Notes: generated by a model from the sequence alone, not told the origin. A stretch of 17,401 nucleotides of DNA from Laetiporus sulphureus 93-53 (GCF_001632365.1 NW_024468524.1:326284-343684); one strand, 5' to 3'; positions 1 through 8,613 are shown, counted from the stretch's first letter. Translations and numbers: made by a program.

Positions 1-1764
1 GGAATGTCCACTTACGTCAAAAAGTATGTTGGTTCTTGCGACCTTTGTCAACGCAACAAGAACATCAATCAGCCAAAATACGGAGAATTACAGCCAAATG
101 AGGTTCCAACAGAACCTTGGGAAATTGTCTCTGTCGACTTAATCACTCAATTACCAGAATCCCATGGATTCAACGCAATTATGGTAGTTGTCGATCATTT
201 GACCAAACGAGCGCATTTCTTTGCAATCACCAATGAGTTCTCAGCATCAGACCTTGCCTGTACTTTCTATGAGAGGGTATGGACACAGCATGGTCTTCCG
301 AGACAGATTATCTCGGATAGAGGTACTCAGTTTGCAAGCGCATTATTCCAAGAAGTATGCAAGCTCCTTGGGATACAATCAACAATGTCGTCCACATATC
401 ATCCGGAGACCGATGGTCAAACTGAAAGAACAAATCAGTCGCTAGAGCAATATCTTCGTATTTATATGGATAAACGCGTGGAAGACTGGAGTACTTTACT
501 TCCAACTGCCGAATTCACCTATAACAATCAGGCTTCTGAAACCACTAAGAATTCACCATTCTTTGTCAAATACGGTAGACATCCACGTGCAGAACCAACA
601 ATAATGGACCCTATAAAGCATAATACGCTAGATCCCATAATGCAGGCACGAGTAGAAGCGCAAGAGCAAGCAAAAGCAGCCATTCTATTGGCAGCTGAGC
701 ACATGAAGTGGTACTACGATCAATCCGTACGACCCGCACCTTTCAAAGTTGGAGATCAAGTATTACTTTCCACTAGAGATTGGCAGACATCGGGAGCCAA
801 ATTGGCACAACGGAGAGATGGACCCTTCAAAATCGTAGAAAAACTAGGACCAGTCACATATAGACTCAAAATGCTGCGACAATATGGCGTTCATCCAGTT
901 TTTCATGTGTCCAAGCTCACGCTCTACCACAAAGATGAAATACCAGACCGCACTCTCAGACCCCGTCCTCCTATCAAGAAGAAGACTGGCGAAGAATGGG
1001 AAGTCGAATACATAGTCGACTCTTGTGTCATTCGTGGCAAACTTCAATATTTGGTGCATTGGAAGGGTTATTCTAAAGCCGAAGAAACTTGGGAACCCGC
1101 AGCAAATTTGAAGAAATCTCCGCGTCTCATCAAGGAATTTCACAGAAAATATCCTGACACACCTCAACCAATATCTCTCATTGATACAACTCCAGTCGAT
1201 GGTGTTTTTCCACCCAGGAGAACACGTCAAGTCTACGACCCCGCCACTGATACCATTCAGATATACGATCAAGATAGAGATGATTGGGATCATTCTAGAG
1301 ATCTTCAAATTACATTAGACAATCCAAATGCACACGCACCAAAATATGCCCATGAAGACGATGCTGGAATGGATTTAGCCACATCAGAACCAACAACCAT
1401 CCGAGCACACTCAAGAGGATTGGTATCCACAGGGCTTCACTTTACAACACCTCGAGGGACCTATGGTCGAATTGCACCACGAAGTGGGTTAGCTGTCAAA
1501 GGCATCGACGTAGGTGCTGGTGTTATCGACAGAGGATACACAGGCGAAATCAAGATTTTGCTAATCAATAATACAAATGATGACTTCACAGTCAATTTGG
1601 GCAATCAAGTCGCTCAACTTATCATTGAACATATTATCACCCCTGTCGTTTCACTGGTTGATTACCTCAAACCCTCAGCCCGAGGTCACCGTGGATTTGG
1701 TTCAACAGGTGATAATTACTTCCAGAAACCACGCAAAAAGCCAGATTCAGAACGAACTGTCTAG
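1..1764 (+). CDS. Ty3/gypsy Pol C-terminus: integrase, chromodomain, dUTPase (partial, 5' end outside window)
   Basis: C-terminal about 587 residues of a retrotransposon polyprotein; the frame is open to the left edge, so the methionine at position 4 is internal. Residue numbers count from it. The end of the zinc-binding finger is CDLC (12-15). The integrase core has D45 (SVDLI), D105 (SDRGTQF) and E141 (DGQTERTN), with the D,D35E spacing, and inserts cDNA into host DNA. A chromodomain at about 330-385 (EVEYIVDS, YLVHWKGY, ETWEP) should direct integration to modified chromatin. A dUTPase domain follows at about 444-570 with all five motifs: AGMDL (454-458), PRSGLAVKGI (from 492), GVIDRGYTGE with catalytic Asp509, NLGNQVAQLI, and GFGSTG. 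It would hydrolyse dUTP to dUMP and limit uracil in cDNA. In motif 3 the usual second Asp is Gly. No frameshift or stop separates the domains. Confidence 0.95.
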   Translation, partial: GMSTYVKKYVGSCDLCQRNKNINQPKYGELQPNEVPTEPWEIVSVDLITQLPESHGFNAIMVVVDHLTKRAHFFAITNEFSASDLACTFYERVWTQHGLPRQIISDRGTQFASALFQEVCKLLGIQSTMSSTYHPETDGQTERTNQSLEQYLRIYMDKRVEDWSTLLPTAEFTYNNQASETTKNSPFFVKYGRHPRAEPTIMDPIKHNTLDPIMQARVEAQEQAKAAILLAAEHMKWYYDQSVRPAPFKVGDQVLLSTRDWQTSGAKLAQRRDGPFKIVEKLGPVTYRLKMLRQYGVHPVFHVSKLTLYHKDEIPDRTLRPRPPIKKKTGEEWEVEYIVDSCVIRGKLQYLVHWKGYSKAEETWEPAANLKKSPRLIKEFHRKYPDTPQPISLIDTTPVDGVFPPRRTRQVYDPATDTIQIYDQDRDDWDHSRDLQITLDNPNAHAPKYAHEDDAGMDLATSEPTTIRAHSRGLVSTGLHFTTPRGTYGRIAPRSGLAVKGIDVGAGVIDRGYTGEIKILLINNTNDDFTVNLGNQVAQLIIEHIITPVVSLVDYLKPSARGHRGFGSTGDNYFQKPRKKPDSERTV

Positions 1765-1773
1765 AAGGGGGGG
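1763..1773 (+). other. Polypurine tract (plus-strand primer site)
   Basis: An 11-nt all-purine run (AGAAGGGGGGG) overlaps the pol stop codon and lies three bases before the TGTCACAG that opens the LTR. In LTR retrotransposons this RNase H-resistant tract primes plus-strand cDNA synthesis, and its position sets the left edge of the 3' LTR. Confidence 0.8.
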
Positions 1774-1805
1774 TACTGTCACAGATTTTCACGTTTTCAC
1801 CTCTG

Positions 1806-1932
1806 CACGTGACCAAGACATCATTTGACATCAGCGCTAGGCTGTTCAGAAAGGAACAAACCAGTACGTCAAGTACTAACAGTCCTAGATGCCCCGAAGG
1901 TCCAGGTCTAGTCACGTGACATATCACGTGAT
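1806..1932 (+). promoter_or_regulatory. CACGTG E-box cluster in LTR U3
   Basis: Three CACGTGA sites lie in U3: one near 1806 and a pair near 1914 and 1926 in the form GTCACGTGACATATCACGTG. CACGTG is the core bound by bHLH factors such as the yeast Cbf1/Pho4 type. The tight pair upstream of the LTR TATA box suggests an enhancer-like element. Function is inferred. Confidence 0.35.
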
Positions 1933-2043
1933 ATCCACACATGTGACAAGTAGCGCTGGTATTAGGTAAGCCTAACTTATACAGTAATATCATCCCACCT
2001 AGAAGCAACGGTCAGACTCCGGAAGAATTCAACGAAGGGGATA

Positions 2044-2120
2044 CACGCCACCGGAGATATGTCCTTAAGGGGATATTAGTTCACATGCATGAGGTAGATA
2101 GATACCACGCCACCGGAGAT
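2044..2120 (+). repeat. 15-bp direct repeat pair in LTR U3
   Basis: CACGCCACCGGAGAT occurs exactly at 2044-2058 and 2106-2120, 62 bp apart, upstream of the TATA box. Short duplicated blocks in U3 are common transcriptional control elements in LTR retrotransposons. A regulatory role here is inference. Confidence 0.5.
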
Positions 2121-2281
2121 GTAGCCATTACAGGCAATACCATTCCCATGGTCTTACTAAGTAGTTCGGAGGTTCGGCATGCATGACACACATAGTCTGA
2201 CAGGTAGTGGTAACCAATCAGACAATGTCCATTAGCTAGCAGTTCTGGGGGATCAGGGTACCAAGGGTCCCTCCGTTCATG

Positions 2282-2288
2282 TATATAA
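2282..2288 (+). promoter_or_regulatory. LTR TATA box
   Basis: TATATAA lies about 505 bp into the LTR, followed by pyrimidine-rich sequence, as expected for the core promoter that starts the genomic RNA at the U3/R junction. No other good TATA box was seen in the LTR. Confidence 0.6.
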
Positions 2289-2734
2289 GCCAGAGCTCTG
2301 AGACGCATAAGTCCCCCAGACTTATTCTCATCTCTGCTACGCCTATCCATACAGTGTTACCAGTGCCCACTTGCAAGGCACTGCTTTACCTTGATCATCT
2401 TTGTGTCCATCCTTACGTCGACAACAGTCAGTAAGTGTTTGATCATAAGGTCATAGGCTTAGTCAGCGCTCTGCGTCCTAAGTTTGTGATAGAGACCAAT
2501 ATGAAGGTTGGCATCTGAATAACCACTTGTGGTTGCCAAATGATGACTTTAATGGTGCAAAAAGAAAGGTGCCACCTAATACTGTGACAAATTGGAGTTA
2601 CGCTTGCGATTCAATGTTGACCATCCTGTGGAACATATATGCTGACAAAGGTGGACAGTGTTTTTCCCACATTGCATCAGCCAGTGCCCTGCTGCAGCAT
2701 GTTGAGATCAGCTTTCGAATGTGTGCAGCTGATT

Positions 2735-3140
2735 CATGGGAGACATGGAGGTATTTTTGAGCATGGACAGCTAATTAGATAGTCAACCTTCAACCATAAT
2801 AAGTGAATGTTACATGTGCTGCCACAAATCTAGAATATGATAGCCACAATGAAACTGTGGTATATGACAAACCATAGTTTGAGGGTCTCATACTTCTCGC
2901 AAAACATTCAACATAACAGATTGGCAGAGGTTGCCAATTATATTTCCATATTTGTGACTACACACATTCTGCAAAGTTTGAATTTGCCCTGTAAGATTTT
3001 GCTCGATCTCATGTATGGTCTCCGATGTTAATTTTGCTACACAAATTGCGACCAGTGCAAATAATGAAATAGAATCTGACTATCTAGTTATCATTTGCTC
3101 AGCATATTACATGCTTGAAAATGGCACCATGTCTCCTGTG
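2735..3140. mobile_element. Non-autonomous CACTA-like element, copy 1 (406 bp)
   Basis: The left end CATGGGAGACATGG matches the reverse complement of the right end (CCATGTCTCCTGTG, ending at 3140), and both sides are flanked by the same trinucleotide ATT (2732-2734 and 3141-3143). The ends match those of the copy at 11068-11558. The inverted similarity continues inward: TAGATAGTCA at 2776-2785 and its complement at 3077-3086. CAC...GTG ends and a 3-bp target duplication are the signature of the CACTA (EnSpm/CMC) superfamily. There is no transposase, so it must be mobilised in trans. It is the most diverged of the complete copies; its left end reads CAT instead of CAC. Confidence 0.65.
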
Positions 3141-3545
3141 ATTGTTGCTTCCCGGAACTAGCACAAAATGCTCTCCGCGATCATCTCTCATGTCTTAAGC
3201 TGCATACTTTTCTTCGCTCTGGCTCTGTCAGGTGCACAGCATCTGACCTCATGGAACATCTTTACACTGTCAATTCGACTACCTGCTCATTAGTGTCTAC
3301 ATGCCTTATGTGCCCAGAAATCACCCTTTCAGTCATAGGCTCAAACCAATTGCGAACATCTCATTCAACATCAATCTGTTTCATTCAGCTGATGTGGAAC
3401 CATGACCATCGATGCAGACCACATTTCAATGCATGCACACTCTCTTCCGTGCATGATGTGGTTCTTGTTGTGAAGCTTGTCATGGGAACACTGAGAGTTG
3501 CATCATGATTCATCACCTCCTGCTGTTTTTGCTCTGGAAGTGTAG
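3141..3545. other. No gene recognised (AT-rich, decayed DNA)
   Basis: About 400 bp between the CACTA-like element and the transposon-protein remnant. Only short frames without codon or domain sense are present. It may be eroded upstream sequence of the element that carried the remnant at 3546-3825. No promoter or RNA gene was seen. Confidence 0.5.
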
Positions 3546-3825
3546 CTGGAATCGACACCTAGCCAGCCAGTGCTTCAAATAGAGAAAAAGTGCGTGCTAA
3601 CAACTGATCGTGGAGACACTAACTACTCACTGGCAGGATTCGTCTATGCTGGGGGGTTCCACTTCACCTGCCGGTTCATTGTTATTGATGGCAGTGTGTG
3701 GTACCACGATGGTAGAGAAACTGGTCAGTCGTGCCAATCTAGAATCCACCACCCCCACTTCCGTAGATTTGCTCCATGCACATGACAGAGATGCCACCAT
3801 TTTATTCTATGTTTTAGACCATTGA
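3546..3825 (+). pseudogene. Frameshifted C-terminal remnant of a fungal transposon-associated protein (possibly peptidase-like fold)
   Basis: One frame (from just after a stop at 3543) reads ESTPSQPVLQ, NYSLAGFVYAGGFHFTCRF and then GSVWYHDGRETG. The pattern Y-L-G-Y-G-HF-R followed by VWYHDG is one I recall from proteins encoded within or beside fungal KDZ-type DNA transposons. It resembles the catalytic-His part of ubiquitin-peptidase folds, but I could not test this. After about 3735 the natural continuation (DLLHAHDRDATILFYV) lies in the +1 frame, so a single indel breaks the domain. No start codon, N-terminal half or transposase is nearby. The break is seen directly; the family assignment is from memory. 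Confidence 0.4.
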
Positions 3826-4448
3826 ACCACCCATCTTCCCTGGTGCTTTCACTGGCCACATCCATTTATCTCTTTTTTAGTATGATTTCTGTTCGAACCC
3901 TGAGCAATCTGCCCTGTGAGATTTATTATGCTCCTGATTGTCTCTGTGCACCATCATCTCTGTAACATGGTTTCCAGAGGCCCATCACTTTTTCCACCAC
4001 TCTTCAACAGATGGATGCTCAATTTCTCTACTCTGCATGCTTTGTATACTTCCTATGTACATAATTTGTCTTCTGAACTGTTATTTGGAACCGGCGCTGC
4101 TGCGCCAACTCCACCCAAGTGTATGCTGGGCAGTGCCGACTCTCGAGGGCGCGTGCTGGCGCACGTGATCGCGTCAGAGTGACTCAGTCACAATTTGCAT
4201 GATGCGATTAGATTGTGACTAACTGCTTTTTCGGGACGTAAAGTCGCCCGATTAGGGCGTAGTGGTGCGAAATTCACGAAAACAAAATATCTTCACGTCC
4301 GTCTGCGCTGTGCTGTGCAGTGACATACGTTCGAGCTCATTTAAGAAAATTGTCCGCATTTGCAAAACATTAATACACAGTTAGACGGGACACTAGGATA
4401 CACAGGCAGTCGAAGAAGTGTTCGTAATATCCAAACGAGCAAAAATCT
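3826..4448. other. Intergenic: transition from transposon debris to gene A 3' flank
   Basis: No coding sense was found. Base composition becomes more GC-rich after about 4090. AGTCACAAT...ATTGTGACT at 4186-4220 forms a 9-bp inverted repeat that could act as a small hairpin or a leftover transposon end. The last part should contain the 3' UTR of the minus-strand gene ending at 4449. Confidence 0.5.
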
Positions 4449-6221
4449 CTACACCGCATTATGAGGATGCAGAGTCAATGAGGACTCCCTCCAAGCAGAA
4501 TCGTACAGAGGCGGTCGTGTCAAAGTCATATGGCCTGCGTCACGCTCGTGCGAGCCAGGAGAGCGACCGAAGAGCGTCGGCGTGGACGCCGCACGTTGCC
4601 TGAACTGCGCAATGTTCGGGGATCGCGAGAGCCCGGTGGCGCGATGGACGGGAAGAGGGGGCATCATGTACGCTTTTAAGTCTGGAAAGGTATGTCATTA
4701 CATACGAAGGATGAGATAGCTCACGTAATCTCAGTCGCCGAAGACCACTTACAAGGATCTGGACTATAATCCGGTGCCAAGTGTCGATCGCTTTGGGCAG
4801 TTGGCGAAGTTAACTGTCGGGGAGAGAGAGGAAAGTCGCTGATTCGAGATTGTAGTAAATCAATGGGCCGAGTGCCCCGGCGGCGCTCACGCCGGCGAAT
4901 AAGGAAGAAGAGAGCGACAATTACTGCGCACGCAGCCAACGCTGCTCCTACCTATCGGGGCGTCAGTCACTTAGCTAACGTGATATGCTTGAGACGAACC
5001 GCAATGCCGACCATCGTTCCTGCACCCGAAGGTCGCGACTGTGATGGCAGTTCAGATGGCTTCGCAGAAGAACTGGTCGTAGAGGTTGTAGCCGAGATGG
5101 ACGATGGAGCTGGTGCGGTCATAAAACCGGAATGAAGCACGGACGGTGTAGGAGTAGGAGACCTATCGAAACGTCAACACGCGTTGCTACGGGGCTGAGA
5201 GTGGACAGAATTTACATACGGAGGGACGGCATCAAAAAGCATGACTTGAGCGAGGTCAAACACGGCTTTCTGCATGTTGGTGACGGTAACCGTATAGTTC
5301 TGCGTCCTATCCATCCCGGTCGCCAGATACTTGATCTCATTCAGTGCGATCCAATGAGAAGATGCATTGTATTGCATACTCCCCACGAAGCCGTCTGGAG
5401 GGGGTGGATCCAAAGTAACGTTGTACGCGCCGTGATCATAATCGCAGCTGCCAAGTATCGCAAAACCCACGGTCGAGTTGAGCAGAAACGTGAGGGAGGC
5501 GCTCTGCATATCAGTGACCACACGTGGATAAGACTCGGTAGTATTGTCGTAGGCATAGGAGCTGTTGACAGTCCAATAATCGCCGTTGGACGAAAACATG
5601 GGATTTGCAGTAGGCGGTATGTTGTTTGTCACTGCCGAGATGTTGCGCGTCTCCAGGATGGAACTGTACAATAAAGGCTGCGTCAGCGGCCACAAGCGTT
5701 TGGACCGTATAAACTGCAACGAACCCGGTCTCACCCAGTCCGACTGTTATCGTTGCTCCCAATACCGTGACCGGCGCCTTCACAACCGTGAGCGTCACCG
5801 AATGCAGTCCATATTCCAAGTCCGTCAAACTGAAGAGCGTTCCATCGGACGAGTTTGTGCCCGCTCCAGCGATAGCGCTGCTGCCGTCGAGCTGCACATC
5901 ATATGCAGCTGGATCAGCGAGGCCATAGAACCATATCGCAGTACCCGTCCACTCGAGCTCGACAGATGCACCGACCAGTTGCGTCGTGTACGAGCTGACC
6001 TGTGCGATAAGCGACGTCTTGCTCAGGAGATAGTATCCCAGGATGTGCGGAAGACTCACGAATGCGTCGGGATAGTCGCCCGGCTCCCAAGCCAGGTTGG
6101 TGTTCGCGGAGTACGAAACGTTCCAAGAGGTTTCAAGCGGTCCATCGCGGAACGGACGGTATTGTAGAAGAGGAGACTGATCTGTTAAAGAGAAATTGTA
6201 CAGGGCGAGAGCAAGAGACAT
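4449..6221 (-). CDS. Gene A: two-domain ectodomain single-pass membrane protein (491 aa, 6 exons)
   Basis: Exons, in transcription order: 6221-6060, 5999-5725, 5663-5220, 5162-5000, 4951-4753, 4681-4449; introns 48-71 nt. The model gives 491 aa and matches the paralogue at 14360-16123 exon by exon and phase by phase. Two related beta-rich modules make the ectodomain: about 1-145 (SVELEWTGTAIWFYG) and 146-293 (YLATGMDRTQNYT). I infer a galactose-binding jelly-roll type fold. Many N-x-S/T sites and a Ser/Thr/Pro stalk (294-345) indicate glycosylation. A hydrophobic segment at about 344-367 is followed by RRRERRR, the stop-transfer anchor. The cytoplasmic tail (about 370-491) is low complexity and carries RPPLYDSAW. 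No clear cleavable signal peptide is visible at MSLALALYNF. Introns 2 and 4 use GTTCGT donors, which frame and paralogue alignment require. Ligand unknown; plausible surface sensor or wall-interacting protein. Confidence 0.85.
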
Positions 6222-7661
6222 GTTTCATAAATTCGTGAAAACAAAAGATCGTGTGGAGTCTCGGTGGAGACGGTCGTATTCTAGATCGCTCGCCGGCAAG
6301 CTGAACGAAGATGTGGGTGCAGACGAAGAAAGGACATACGGGACGAGCCGAACAGCGGGGTTTGATGATATAGAATTCACCCCATGGAAGATGTGTGGCG
6401 TGTATATATGCGGAACAAGGACCCGCCGGGCATAATGGAAACGCAGACAGGTGGGGGTGAGGGGGTGAGGGGAGGGCAAGACGTTGCATCGCGACCGATC
6501 CGTTTGTTGAAATACAGCATAGATATTATAATCACGTATGTGATTGGTCGCCTATCCGCGCCACAACGCATGGATAGATATATAGCCATTAGCGTGTGGA
6601 CACATTATGTGTGGCCGGCCTGACCGACCTGACCGACAGCGACATGCCTCGTCTGTAAGAAAGTACTCTGCTCACACTTCTTCACATTTTTTGACAGCGA
6701 CAGGCTCGTGTGCCTGTAAGAGGTCGCCACGCGGCAACACATTTTTAGGAGTGGAATTGCTACATTCCGCAGCCCGGACGCCTCAGTCACAGATTTTCTG
6801 TTCTGTGATAATTGGGCAAGCTTGAGCAGAGAGCATGAGCCGTGCTCTACTAATATATCCTCCGTCGCCTGGAGGGTGACGCGTCCTCGGTCTTCCTCGA
6901 TGTCGATACAGTTTCCTGTCACGGAAGTATCATCGCAAACGACGCTTCCTTGTAACTCTGCTTGACAGCTCGCGTACCTGTTTCATGATCTCCAACGAGG
7001 ATGAGGGCGTGCGAGAGCAAAAAAAAACAATGGTATCGAGCGCGCCGCCTCATTGCAACTGCATCGCGATCGCGGAGCTACTGCTAGTTGGAAGCAGCAG
7101 ACCGGAGCAAAGCAGCACGCCGCGGGCGGCTTGCATCATGCTGGAAATGTAACGAGTTGAGAAATAATGGGGTGGCGCACGTGGTCACTCACAAGTGTAA
7201 TCGCTCCGGCGATCTAGATGCGTGGTGGCTCGGAGTCAGAGCGGAAGCTCTTCTCATTGCCTGCCACTGTTTGCCTCACTTTTTGTTTGCCATACGCTGG
7301 ACCCTTAAACTATACAGCTCTTTAGTCAGACTGCTAGGTGACAACACATCTTAGTGATTTTGTTGCAACCCTGGGAACACACAAGTTGAAAATCAACTTG
7401 AATGTCTGGATAGTGACTGTGTCTTTTTGACAAAGAGAGATATTTCGCGCCGAAATTACTTTCCGCGATGGTGATATCTCAGATAGCCAGTCAGACTCTG
7501 CTAGTGCCAGTCACCTCAGCTGAAAGCCCATGCAAATCTACGAAGCCAGTGGGACCTCCTGTCAGCTAGAAGCAATCAATGATTAATTCCTCTATGTATC
7601 CAGCTGTGCATAGCAAAACCATGTAAACTGGGAACATTTGATGGCTGTGGCTGTGAAATAT
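6222..7661. other. Intergenic: gene A promoter and unassigned DNA
   Basis: Upstream region of gene A. TATATA at 6403-6408 is about 180 bp before the ATG. A GGGGGTGA direct repeat lies near 6452-6475. An imperfect direct repeat beginning GACAGCGACA occurs at 6635 and 6693. CAAGTTGA/TCAACTTG at 7382-7400 is a perfect 8-bp inverted repeat with a 3-nt loop. Several frames of 60-105 codons exist, but none has a recognisable domain or plausible exon structure. Confidence 0.5.
6403..6408 (-). promoter_or_regulatory. Possible TATA box of gene A
   Basis: On the minus strand CATATATACAC lies about 180 bp upstream of the start codon at 6221. The distance allows a 5' UTR of roughly 150 nt. Assignment rests only on the motif and its position. 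Confidence 0.3.
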
Positions 7662-7905
7662 CACGGCAGACATGGTGCGATTTATCAACGAGTAAGATTG
7701 TGTGTAAATGTCGACTGATTTCTTACACATGTGACAAATATTTGCAACCACGGCACTTCATGTCGAAAATGTTTCACTTTGGCTGCGAATGTGCACTATT
7801 TGCCATTTAAATACTATATTGGCAAACCTTTGCCACAAATGTAAGACATCAGCCAACATTCCCACACTATTTTTCACACTGATAAATCTCATCATGTCTG
7901 CCGTG
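7662..7905. mobile_element. Non-autonomous CACTA-like foldback element, copy 2 (244 bp)
   Basis: The ends are CACGGCAGACATGGTGCGAT and its near-complement ending CATGTCTGCCGTG at 7905, flanked on both sides by TAT (7659-7661 and 7906-7908). The inverted similarity is long: GATTTATCA, then AATGT, CTTACA and a G-CAAA block recur in complement along most of each arm, so most of the element can fold into one imperfect hairpin. The left arm shares aaatgtcgac at offset 44 with the element starting at 17315, defining a subfamily. It encodes no transposase. Confidence 0.75.
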
Positions 7906-8087
7906 TATGGTGGTGCCTACTGGAAAACACATGAGTTTATTTTTTGCAGTTTTTATTTAAGTAGGAATTATACCCTGCTACCATACAGCGGATTGTGACT
8001 ACTGCAAAGTAATTACACAAAAAAGTATGAGGTGGGCAAATGCGGAGGACGGAGAGGATGCACGAGGCGAGAAAGAATAGTCGGAAA

Positions 8088-8190
8088 AAGCTATAAAAAA
8101 GAAAAGGTATAATGTTGGGTGAGCTCGAGATTCGAACCTCCGAACACGTGACATGCAGCGGTGACAATGACCCCTAGACTAATTGTCCAT
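8088..8190 (-). ncRNA. tRNA(Asp)-like sequence with Pol III boxes (pseudo-tRNA or SINE head)
   Basis: On the minus strand, from 8190 down to 8118, an A-box-like TAGTCTAGGGGTCA is followed by ATGTCAC (an Asp GTC anticodon loop in form) and a B box GGTTCGAATCT. T-runs follow at about 8106-8088, which could terminate Pol III transcription. The acceptor arms do not pair, and the anticodon and T stems are weak. I therefore do not call a functional tRNA. It could be a decayed tRNA(Asp) or the 5' head of a tRNA-derived SINE; no SINE body could be verified. Confidence 0.45.
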
Positions 8191-8613
8191 GTAAAAAGTT
8201 ATTTCTTTATATTATATTTCTCATTCAACGTCTGGCGATATTATTTCTCTACCATCTTGAGCATGAGGGACCACAGCCGACGACCTTCGTATATGTTTTA
8301 TGTAGGCCAAAAGAATTCGGGTGATAGCTTCAGATGCGTCATCATACAGGCACTGGTGACCGTACGTTTCCGCTCCCACCAACAGCTCTGTACGCGGGAG
8401 AATTGCTTGCGGCAAGAGTCGGTCGCCTTCCGGTCAACCGAGGCACGCGTAGAGTTTGTGACTTTGTGACCTCTATCTGACTTTACTGTAGGCAAGATCG
8501 GGGTAGCGAGATCCAAGCACTCCGAGAACAATCAAATCTCATCCTGTCCAGCAGCACCCTAGAACGTTTTCACCAGCCAAAAACATGGCAATCTAGCTCA
8601 TTATGCAAGGCAA
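8191..8613. other. Intergenic: 3' flank of TRM82
   Basis: About 420 bp between the tRNA-like sequence and the TRM82 stop codon. Short overlapping frames on both strands show no domain. It probably includes the TRM82 3' UTR. Confidence 0.5.

Larger units (their letters stand above)
1..2589 (+). mobile_element. 3' part of a Ty3/gypsy chromovirus LTR retrotransposon
   Basis: Seen: an open polyprotein frame running in from the left edge, a purine run just after the stop codon, then a sequence starting TGTCACAG, the expected order pol - PPT - 3' LTR. The chromodomain after the integrase places it in the chromovirus clade of Ty3/gypsy elements. Gag, protease, RT, RNase H, the primer-binding site and the 5' LTR would lie left of the window. 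The coding part has no internal stop or frameshift, so the copy may be fairly young. The right boundary at 2589 is inferred from an inverted repeat and is less certain than the rest. Confidence 0.9.
1777..2589 (+). repeat. 3' LTR of the gypsy element (right edge tentative)
   Basis: The LTR starts with TGTCACAG directly after the polypurine tract. The exact reverse complement CTGTGACA ends at 2589, giving an 813-bp LTR with canonical TG...CA ends. An alternative end at about 2491 (TTGTGATA) gives about 715 bp but matches the terminal repeat less well and lacks the final CA. A TATA box near 2282 puts transcription start near 2310 and divides U3 from R/U5. The 5' LTR is outside the window, so the edges cannot be checked by LTR-LTR alignment. 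Confidence 0.6.

Noticed and set aside
844..1308. Minus-strand 154-codon open frame
   Set aside because: It lies entirely opposite the well-supported retrotransposon Pol frame and has no domain sense.
2480..2491. Alternative 3' LTR end at TTGTGATA
   Set aside because: It matches the terminal repeat less well than CTGTGACA at 2582-2589 and lacks the final CA. It is kept only as a fallback.
6635..6725. Imperfect direct repeat of about 30 bp beginning GACAGCGACA
   Set aside because: Only two short diverged copies, with no link to a gene or element.
7435..7492. GAGATAT/ATATCTC inverted repeat as a transposon end
   Set aside because: The arms are only 7 bp plus scattered matches, with no target duplication.
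8161..8469. Plus-strand 102-codon frame as a gene
   Set aside because: It overlaps the tRNA-like sequence, with no domain, no conserved composition and no supporting splice signals.
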